Source: Xestospongia bergquistia
Taxonomy: Eukaryota > Porifera > Demospongiae > Haplosclerida > Petrosiidae
NCBI GenBank assembly: GCA_963965975.1
Contig: OZ014411.1
Coordinates: forward strand, 6,371,001-6,435,000
Direction of reading: 5' to 3'
Length of the DNA stretch: 64,000 bases
Every line of letters starts with the position of its first letter. Position 1 is the stretch's first letter. The notes under the pieces are model-generated. The model was not told where the DNA came from, did not search any database, and saw only the letters and a list, made by a program, of their open reading frames with translations. The translations under genes and the position numbers were made by a program. Below, one piece after another: positions 13,095-25,000 of this stretch.

Positions 13095-16000
13095 CTAATG
13101 AATAAATGATATTATGTAGTAGTCATTATGTATACATCACAGCACAACCAAATGGCTTGATACTATAGAAGCCCAGTGATGTTACAACATACTTTCTGCT
13201 AGTTCCATAACCTAAATAAGTGCTGTTAGCAAGTCTAAACACTTTGTTAGCAGATTGAACTTCTATGGTATCATGTCATAAAGCTATTCTTCACTGATTA
13301 TAGACATACTCATAACTTTTGGACAAGCAGCCACATCACTATCATTGTTACATGGTAAACACCTAATCTGTCCATGATGAGGTTGAAATGATCCCTTACT
13401 ACATGATGTACAAGGTTTGAAACCGGATACAGAGAAGGTATCATCTAAACATAGCTCTAATAGAGAGAGAGAGAATAGAATTATAGTTATCATCATAAAA
13501 TTATGAAATATCCAACATCTGTACTCAGTGTACTGGTATTTTAAATAAGGTAGTGAAACTTTAGGTCATTCAGATAAGAACTGGCTATATGCAAATTACC
13601 TAAACAATCTGATTTCATTGTTGATCCAGAATCTACTGTGTTGAACTTAACAGGGCATTGAGCACAGCTAGTTTGACCGTGCTGTTCTTGATAAGTACCC
13701 CTAGGGCACTCTGTGCATTGTGGTATTAACTCTTGTATGTAATGCCCATCACCAGTACTGACAAATGATGTCATTAATGAGCCACTATAATAACCAGAAA
13801 CACATACCACTACAAAATAAGAAAGGTAGTGATAACATTATCAACATATTAATCATAATAACTTACCACAAACAAGATGGTTTGGATGGAGTCCATATCC
13901 AGGTGGACATACATATGTACGAGGACCAATAGTATAATCAACAACTGTCACATTATAGTAAGTATCCTTGATGTAAATCTGTATATGTTCTTTTATTAAA
14001 GATGTGTTCAGGGAAAGCATTTCATCTTCTATTTGATGTAAATTAGTGTTAACTTTGGACACAATAGATTTCACTTCATTCCTAGAATAATTGATTTTTA
14101 TGACAGATTGCATTGCAAATTTCAAAACTAAAATATTTTCAAGCATAGATACAGATGGTTTACTGAATAAAGTAAGATTTCCACTACTTTTGAGACTTTG
14201 TATAATTGACTCTGCAATACTGAGATCAAGATTATAATTATCATTAGCAGATATTATATTCACAGTCACTGGATGCTCAATGGTTACAATAGTAGCATAC
14301 AAAATGTTAAGATATGTTGGACTTGAAGTAATATTGCCAACTGAGTTGTATGCCATACACTTGTACCATCCTTTATCACTTATTTGTGGCTTTACAATAG
14401 TATAGACATTAGATTCAACATCTGGTATTTCTTCCCAACTATTCTCCTCTGTTTGCTTGTAAAACCATTTCCAACCAGGTTCTGGAGTGCCGTAAGCATC
14501 ACAAGCCATTGATAACCCATTACTATATCCTTCATATACTGTGAGAACAGATGGAAGTGAAAGATTTAGTTTTGGCAAACTAAGCACTTCAACTATTATT
14601 GTAGGTGATGTGGTAGACCCAGCATTGTTGACAGCTATACATTGGTACTTCCCAGCATCTGACATCTGAATGTTGTAATACACTAATTCATTTGTGGAGC
14701 AATTAGGACATATTATGCCGTCTTTTGTCCAGTACCATGCGACGGCAACATTTGATTCTACTTCACAATGCAAAACATTTAATTGGGCTCCTTCTAAAAC
14801 CTCAATGACAAGAGGTGGATAGTCTATTATTACAGGTGGCTTTCTACACCAATAATGAAGAGACTTTATTGATAAAATGACATTTAGAAATTGAGACAGT
14901 GTGGATATAGCCTCTTTGTATGACATACTCTTATCATAACCAACTCTTGAGAGGTTATCTTTGAAGGAAAGTAGTTTATTGAGTATGACTTTGGATTCAT
15001 CTACTCTAGTGTCTTCAATTATATACTGAGTAAGTTTAAATGCGTTTTCGAGGCAATCTAAGAAACTGGAGCATCCAAATGACTCTGTTTGACTAGCATT
15101 GACATGAAGGTTCTCCATCTTTACTTGCCATATTGGGAAGGAAAATGTGGATAGAAGATTTAGAAGATCAATTGATGTATCTTCTCTACTGGAAAGATCA
15201 GCAAGATTTTGAAGTATTGATTTTGCATTAAAATTATTGTCATATTTTCTCATCAAGTTTGTTTCATTGTCAACATTTGATATGTTCATAAAGGTTTCCT
15301 TTGTGTGGTTTAACTGTACAAATGAGGATACCAGACTCTCTAATATCTGTTTAACATAGCTATCAATATTTTGTATGCTGATGCAGGTGTCAGAGAAAAG
15401 GTGACTTGATGTCACTCGTCCACTCATATCACGCTTTTGTCTCTCTCTAGTTTGACTTGCAATGTACGATTGTAAAATAGTTGTGGTAATTAGCCGAAGA
15501 TTGTAATGTCTTGGTTGTAGAAAATTGATTGTAACATTAACTTCAAAAGTTTTCTTAGTTGAAGGAACATAGTATTGAATGTTGACAGGAAAAGCAATGG
15601 GAGTTTCATTGGTGAGAAGTATCCTGAAAGACACATTTGTTATTATAACAAAATCCAATAACTGTGATGGTAAGTGATTACTGACACTGATAAATGGATG
15701 ATATATCTTTGTTTCTTGAATAAGAGTTTGATTTGATAACAAATTTATTAAATAGCTTTTCTCAGCATTTTCTAAAGCAATACTAAGCACATCATGTTGT
15801 TTCTGGGTGGAAAGAAGTTGCACTTTTTCTTTTGTCAAATTGATGCTATTCATTACAAGTGAATGCTTTAATGCCATATAAGTACTGTATTGTTGACTGA
15901 GATCAAAATGTTCATTGTCTATTGCTTCCAACCACTGAAGTTGCTGCTGTTGGCAGTCAACATTTTGAAGTATACAGTGAGGATTAAAAGTCAAATATTC

Positions 16001-19000
16001 ACAGTCATTTTCCTTGCAGTATGTGTTCAATGTTGATGTATTATATGAAGCAGTGACACAAGACTTTTTCAGTGTTTGGTTTATATATGTAGTTTGTATG
16101 TAAGGGCTGTCATAATAATCACTAAAAGGCACTTTTTGTGATAAACAACATGACATTTCAGACAGATAGACCTTTGTGTACCATGTGATCTCTAAGCATT
16201 TTTTGCATATCGTAGCATGCCTCCAATTCTTCTTCAATTTCTTATGAAAATGAGTTATACTTTGATTTACAGAAGTTATTACATCACAACTACTAACAAC
16301 ATCTAACTGTGTGTTTTCTAACACTGATGAACATGTCACTCCTGACTTACAAACACTATTGCTACAGGTTTCTTCAATGCACACATCATTTAGTGATAGT
16401 GTGGTGTTAAATGCTTTTGTATAATTAGTCAATGTATTGTTAAGGACATCTGTAGCTGTTTGAAGTTGGTTTTGCAAAGCAAGGTTTAAAGAGTAGCTTT
16501 GATTGTAAGATAGCTCTGCTTCTGATAAGTATTTTTTCTTTTGTTCAAGCTGTTTATATAGATATTCTCGCCAATTTAAAGAATTGTTGATGCTTCTTTC
16601 AACATTTTTCTGTTTGATTACAATGTCATCAATTTCTGATGATAAATGTTCACCCAAGTAAACAGAAATACTAGACCAAAAGCTGCCTGACTCACTGTGA
16701 AACTTGCTGTCAATATACAATTCATCATAATTTTCATTTAATGGTGAACTACCAACAATGCTAACGTCATAAGTATCAAATATAGTGATAGTGCCCTTAA
16801 AATGTATGGTATTGTTTTCAATTTTGGCATTGGTTGTGAGGTATGTATCAAATAATGCTATCTGCACTGTAGATACTATACCATTTACAGCATTGCTATC
16901 AGAGAAAAATGATACTTCAATGAAACATTCATTCTCATCTGATCTTTGCAGTTTATAATATTTGCCAATCTGGCTATCTGATGATGACACCAGTGTTGAG
17001 TGTAAAAGAAAAGAGACTGAGCTCTTCATAACGTTTGACTTATAGATACCTGGTAACAAAACTGTATGTCTAAATCCAGCTGTTAACTGCAGATTCCTCA
17101 GTGTCACAAAGAGACAGTCTGAGATGAGGCTCATGTTGTTGACATTCAAATTATTGTCGAGATTTAGAAAAGTATATATTAAACAACTTCCTTTGTTTTC
17201 AGGTATAACAAATTGCTTTAAGTAAAAAGGATCTTGAATGACTGAATTAGTATCATATATAAGTACAAAGGACAATCCTGGTGGTAATGCTGATTTAGCA
17301 GCAGAATAAGATCCTACAGGGAACACAAAATCAAGATATCAAACACAAAGAAATATTGCCATGATGTTTCCTGACCATCATATGATATGACCAACCATAA
17401 CAACTACTACTACAAATATGGTAGTAATCACACTTTCATAACAATCCAATATAACTTAAAACACCAACAATACACATGTATTGTAACAAACCTGGGAATG
17501 AAAAAATGCTAGGCCTGTTTGATTTAAGATAGAGGTAAACACGTCTGTGATTGATAAGTGTAGTTATATTCAATTTAATATCTCCTTTCAATAAACCAGG
17601 CACCTATTATAGATAAAAGTAGATCATCTTCATGTTGTAATTAAAAGTGTATTTGGGCACATACCTCTCCTTCGTTAACTTTTGATTGATGAAGTACTGA
17701 TCCTTCAAATTCCATATCTACTATAAGATTACCTCCACTGAATGATCTTGACATCACTATGTCGATCTCAAAGTCATATTTCGGCAAAACTGGAGTAAAA
17801 AAGCCAGAGCCATTCCAAAATTTGGAATCCTTTACTAGATGATATTGTTTTCCATATTCTTGGAATGATATTGATTTGAAGTAAAGGTAACTGTTTTCTT
17901 TAAGCAGCATTTGTATTGATGGAAGCCCCACTAGAAGTGAGGGTTGGAGTGCATTGGGGATAGCTACATTAAGTGTAGTAGTTACTTGACTGCATAAATC
18001 AATCACCATGCAAAATGGATTTGAAGTTGTAGGATATAAAAAGACAGGGAAGGTGTCTATTGTGATGAGTACAGTTGATGTTGTTCTCATAGCATAAAAA
18101 AAGGTCTTGGAGTGTTGTACACGAAAGATATCACATCCAGCTACACCTTTTAAATCATTTGCAGTCCCAAAAAAGGCCATGTAGTCATATAAGGAATATG
18201 TATGAGTCTTAGATGAATGAACAGAAATGGAAACAGAAAACCATGGAGGTAAAAAATCATTTATTTTAGCCAAAAACGTTGTGACTAAACTATCCTGTTG
18301 TAAGAGCTCACTGACAGTTTCAGGATTATACGATATCATTGAGTATGTTGGTAAACATTCTACATTACCACTACGTTCACATGACATACATCTGTCATTT
18401 GTATTGTAACCTGATGCAAACAATGAGAACACGGATCTAAAGTCATCATTCAACTGAACTCCTGCTAGTGATAAAGGAAGATAAAGTGAAGATTTGCTAA
18501 CAAAGACAACTCCATCAGTACTGTTATCACTTCTCCAATTACAAGAAGAATATAATGAAATTTTAGAAGCACATTGATACGGTGTAAAGGCAAGGTCTTT
18601 CCAACAACATCCAATACCTAAATGACCTGTTTTCAAACCTAATTTGGAAAAGTAGTCATTTCTTGACCTTTTACTTCTACTAGAAGTAACAATTATAGGT
18701 ACATCTTCAGGTGTAGCAAAGTCAACACCAGGTAAAATTTTGTGTGTAATTTTATAAAGCCCAGATGTGTTAGCCTTTATGTTATACGAGTTCTGACTAG
18801 AATCTGACTTAACATCAATGAATGAACTTGTAAGCAGACTAAGAGCTGAATTGTTACTTGACTTGATAAACATCTTTACTGGAGCTGAAGAAAATTGGAT
18901 ATTCTGACTACTACCTTCGCTCAAAATAGGTACAGGGTAAGTTAGTAAAGTACCAATCTGACATCGCTCTCCTATAAACAGTGTTCCCTCACAATTACAG

Positions 19001-22000
19001 TTGATATAACCTCCAGTAGTTACAGAGCATTTACCTGGGTAGCATGGATTTGATAGGCATGGATCTTTTACTAAAGAGAATGAAATAAAGATGTTAACAA
19101 TGTGTGTTAATTATCTTCTCACCTATGCATCTATTGCTAAAATTCCAATTGACACTATCACTGTCATTTAGTGTACATGTTTGTTCCCATTCTATAGTCC
19201 CTGGAATTCCTTCTACTTCATAGCCATGTTTGCATAGGAGACGACAAGTAGATTCGTATCTGTCATCACAAGGATATGTGACAACAGAATTCATAGGACC
19301 AATTAAAACAGGACATCGTGATCGATGACAGAGGGGATGAAGTCCTGACCATGTATGATTTGGCAAACATGTGCGAGATATTGATCCTGTGATATAATAG
19401 CCTGGATCACAAGTAAATGTACAGTTCTGGTTAGTAACTTGATGTCCACTACAAATCATATGACCATTTAAAGGAGCAAAAATGGCTGAGCAGTTTAAAG
19501 CTAAAAATAGAAAATTCATTGTAATAATTGAAGTGGTTATACTAAGTAGTTATCATACTAAACACTACAACAATTTAATATGAACATGTAAATGATGGTA
19601 CAATATGTGTCATAATGGCCATTGTATTATGATCTTTGTCCTAGCATCAATAAATTCCTTTAAAATTAGTAGTTACTGCAAGTCTCTTTTAAAGATCTTA
19701 CATTGCACAAAAGACATACCTATGCAAAAGTGTTTATCTTCTTCTAAAACAAATCCTGGATAGCATAGACACTTGTAGGAACCTGCTTCATTTGAACAAA
19801 TTTGGGAACACCCTCCATTGTTAGTGATACACTCATCAATATCTATGTGTCAAGAAAAGAAATATGGTGTAAGTTAATAGTAAATTATAGTAAATTCAAC
19901 AAGATTACATCACCATAAGATAACATACAGCACTGTATAATGTGTCAAAGGTCAAATGAATGGCCATTGTATTATAATCTCTGCCTGACTTTAGTACATT
20001 GTGTATTACTAATAAAGTGTATTCATGTTCTGATTGACCTTATAATCATCACTTAAATGGTTTCATTGTTTCTACTAAACAAATTTATATGAGTTCTTAG
20101 TATTTTATTTATAGATAATGTAGTTAAACTTGGAAATGTAAAGCTTATTGATTATAGACTTGAACTATATGAACAAGAAATGCTAGTAGAGTAGTTTGAT
20201 TCATTATAAATAGATATTATGGAAGAAGTAATCTGAAACAAATTAAAGTTATGACATAAAAGGAAAGGATAAAATTATCATGAACAGACTTAAATGATCA
20301 TAGAACTCACCAATACAAGTTCTTTTATCCTCTAATAACATGTATCCTTTTTTACAAGAACATTGAAAACTTCCAACTGTATTTGTACAATTCTGGGTAC
20401 ATCCAGAAGTACCTTCACCACATTCATTAATGTCTATAAAAATATAATAATTAAATATTATATTAATCTCCACACAATAAAAATGCAGTTTATAGAATTA
20501 TATAGGTCTTATAAAAGATGATGCATGTGAAGAGATTAATGTTTATGTCATTTTTTGAGAATAAATTCCAAAGTATATTAGTGCCTGGTTACTTACACAA
20601 ATAAACGCAGTCATGCACTGTAATCATATTACAAAATCCTAATGTTTAAAATTCAGTATGAACACTACAATAAATGAATATTGAGGATATCTCACTATTA
20701 ATTAGAAAATCGCTTCTTTGTTTAAGTTCTGTTAGTGGGCTTACTACTATATACATATACCACACTTTATTTCATGCAAACAGACTCCTTGCTCAATTAC
20801 TAGGGTTTCATGGTACATAATGATTCCTTATTACAAATAATGATGAACTCATTACTCACTATCTGCATTTTAATTCAATTTTAAAATAGCAAATATTAGG
20901 TGACCCCATGGTTGTGTATAATACCCACATATAATCAACTGTCAGCTCTAAAATAACAACTTCAAGATGATGAAATTGTAAACCTGAAGGATTGCTTCAT
21001 CTAATCTAATACACAGTATCTCCAGTGTGAATGTTTATGAATTTAAAGGTAAAAACATTTGATATTCCTTATCAAATAACGACTATTAATTATTAACTTC
21101 TTACCTTCACAATCATGCCAGTTATTAAGTGACACACGATATCCACTGTTACAAGAACAATAGTAGCTACCATTAGTATTGTGGCACATTTGTTGACAAT
21201 GATGATCTCCAGTACAACACTCACAGCTGTCTGTAGTGAAAGGAATTGCTTTCTAAGGATTCATTTTGTTATAGTAGGGAGTACATTTACATTAATCTTG
21301 ACTCTTAACAACTAATTAAATGTCTCCATTAAGCTCTTTTGTACCAAATTTATATATACTCTTATCACAACATTTAGCTTATGAGTAAGTCCAAAATAAT
21401 TAAGTGTGATATAGTAACTGATAAGAACTAAATATACAATTAATAAGTATATACTTTGTACTGTGTATTACCTGCACAGGTCATGTTATCCTCTAGTAAA
21501 AAGTAACCAATTAAACATGAGCAGTAATATGATCCAACAGTGTTAGTACATATTTGGCTACATCCACTGTCTGATTTAGAGCACTCATTGATGTCTAAAT
21601 GAAAAAGAAAAGACATTACAAATAAGAAAACAACATTTCATGAGCTCGTAAAGACTAGTGAAGTATAAATGAACGGCTATCAATATCACAATACAAGTCA
21701 CATCCTCTTAAGGTTACTGTCAATTATGTGCTCTACTTTTATCAATGTCAACAACAATGTTAATAATTGATATAATTTATATCTGCTAAAGTTTCAATTT
21801 CATTCATGACATTGGATGTGACTCAGAAAATCACTTAATATCTGCTAAATGGATAACATTATAAAATTTTGTACATGCAATTAATAGTAGACTTGAGTAG
21901 GTTTGAGGTAAGTGAAATATACAGTGCTGAAGAAGTATATTCATTCTCATACTACTGTATTGGTATAAAACTACATTGCTAAACTACACAATGTAATGAT

Positions 22001-25000
22001 GGTATTTGTAATATAGCTCCTACTAATAAAATGTTCTTTAAAAAACTGAAGACATTTATGGACATACTGTATTGGCTAATGAAATCAAAAATAAGCAATT
22101 ACTGAGCTATTTACAAACTGTAGGCATTTTTTCCATAGCTATTAATACAATTACATAAATGTAATTATATAATAATATGTATACAACATAAACTTGTACC
22201 CATAGAATGGTAACCTATAAATATAATGGCTCTGTTTTTCATACACAAGCATTGTGACTTATACCAAAACATCTATCACTAGTATGACACATTAACCAGA
22301 TATGAAGGAAGTAACATTACATAATGAGAACATATTAATAACATGACCTCACACATGAAGTATACATTACATGCATATTGACTTATCTAATGGAATAAGA
22401 TAAAGTTGTAGTAGTGTATTCTGTAATGTTAAACACACAGTTATGTACAATGTAAAGCATAAGTCATGGTTTACAGCTCAGACGTTTGACTGACTGATTT
22501 ATTTTAACAAAAGAAACAACATTTGTAATTATTACATAAAATAGACTGTTTTAGTAAAATAATATCACAATACAGTGACATACGCATATTGGTTGAAATC
22601 TTACACATCTTCAGAAAATAAAGTTTACTATAACATAAAAACAATTACAGCTGTTTATACAATGAGTAGCTGTTTAGTGCAAAGACAACCACCCAATTAA
22701 TCTCACCATGAAATTAATATAATTTGTTGATTCAATTAATATCATCTAACAATTATTGCAAACAGTAACATGACCTCATGAAACTTTACAATTCACTATA
22801 ATTTCACTGTAACAACTATGATAGTTATCATATATTTCTATATCAAAAAAGATAGTTCATGTAATAGCTTAATTGACAACATCACAAAATATATCAGCAC
22901 TAACATAAGAGACAACACATACCTGTACATGTTCTTCCATCACTATCTAGTTGATATCCAGTATTACAAGCACATCCATAGCTACCAAGTGTATTAACAC
23001 ATCTCTGATGACACCAGTTTGTTAGTGAGAAATTCCCACTATAGTTACCAATTAAAACAGTTTGAATACACTCATTAATATCTATAGAAGTAAAAATAAG
23101 CTAATGTGGTTAAACATAAAGCCCATTATTTATAAATGAAACAACATAAAGAAGAACTACTAGTGGAGTAGTTTGATTCATTACATGAAGATATTAAGAA
23201 AGAACTAATCGAGCAACCAAGTTAAAGTCAAAATTATGGCAGAAAAGAAGGGATTAAAATTATCATGAACAGACTTTAATGATGACAGCACTCACCATTA
23301 CAAGTTCTTTTATCCTGTAATAACATGTATCCATCTTCACAAGAACATTGAAAACTTCCAACTGTATTTGTACAATTCTGGGTACATCCAGAAGTACCTT
23401 CACCACATTCATTAATGTCTATAAAAATATAATAATTATATATTATATTATCCTCCGCATAATAAAAAAGTGTATATAATTACGTCTTAAAAACAATGAT
23501 GCATGTGAAAGAGGTTAAAGTTTGTATAACAAAGAATAAACTTCATAAATGAAATCATATTACAAAATCCTAATGCTTAAAATTCAGTATGAACACTAGA
23601 ACAAATGATCATTTAGGATATCTTGATATTAGTCAGAAATCACTTCTCTGTTTAAGTGGGCTTACTACTATATACATATACCACACTTTATCTCATGCTA
23701 ACAGTCTCTTAGTTCAATTACTAGGGCTTCATGATCACTCCTTACTATACATACTTTACAAATAACGATGAACTCATTACTCACTATCTGCCATTTAATT
23801 CAATTTTAAAATAGCTAATTTTAGGTGGTCCATAGAAATATGGTTGTGTATAACACAAACATATAATCAACTGTTAACTATAAAAATAGCAACTTCAAGA
23901 TGATGCAATTGTAAACCTGAAGGATTGCTTCATTTAAACCAATACACAGTAACTTAAATGTGAAATGTTCTACGAACTCCAATTTATTACTTTTAATATT
24001 CCTTATCAAATAACAACTATTAATTATTAATATCTTACCTTCACAATCATGCCAGTTATTAAGTGACACACGATATCCACTGTTACAAGAACAGTAGTAG
24101 CTACCATTAGTATTATGGCACACATGTTGACAATGATGATCTCCAGTACAACACTCACAGCTGTCTGTAGTGAAAGGCATTGCTTTCTAAGGATTCATTT
24201 TGTTATAGTAGGGAGTACATTTACATTAATCTTGACTCTTAACAACTAATTATAATTATTATGTCTCCATTAAGCTCTTTTGTACCAAATTTATATATAC
24301 TCTTATCACAACATTTAGCTTATGAGTAAGTCCAAAATAATTAAATGTGATATAGTAACTGATAAGAACTAAATATACAATTAATAAGTATGTGCTGTGT
24401 ACAGTGTATTACCTGCACAGGTCATGTTATCCTCTAGTAAAAAGTAACCATTTAAACATGAGCAGTAATATGATCCAACAGTGTTAGTACATATTTGGCT
24501 ACATCCACTGTCTGATTTAGAGCATTCATTGATGTCTAAATGAAAAAGAAAAGACATTAAAATAAGAAAATAATATTTCATGAGCTCTTAATAAGTAGGG
24601 AAGTATAAATGAAAAGTTATCAATATCACAACATGAGTCAGATCCTCTTAAAGGTTACTGTCAATTATATGCTCTACTTTCATCAATTTCAACAACTATG
24701 TTAATAATTGTTCTAATTTGTAGGTACTAAAGTTTTAATTTCATTCTTGAAATTGAATGTGATTTAGAAAATCATTTAATGTGTGCTATATGATAACTTT
24801 GTAAAATCTTGGACACACAATTAATAGAAGGCTTGAGTTAACCAAAATAAATAAGTATATTTTACCATTAGTGCAAAGGTATATAGCTATGTTACTAAAC
24901 TACACAATGTAAAGTCCTACTCATAGCATGTTCTTTAATATATTGAAGACATTTAAGGACATACTATATTGGCTAATCAAATCAAAATAAATCATTACCG

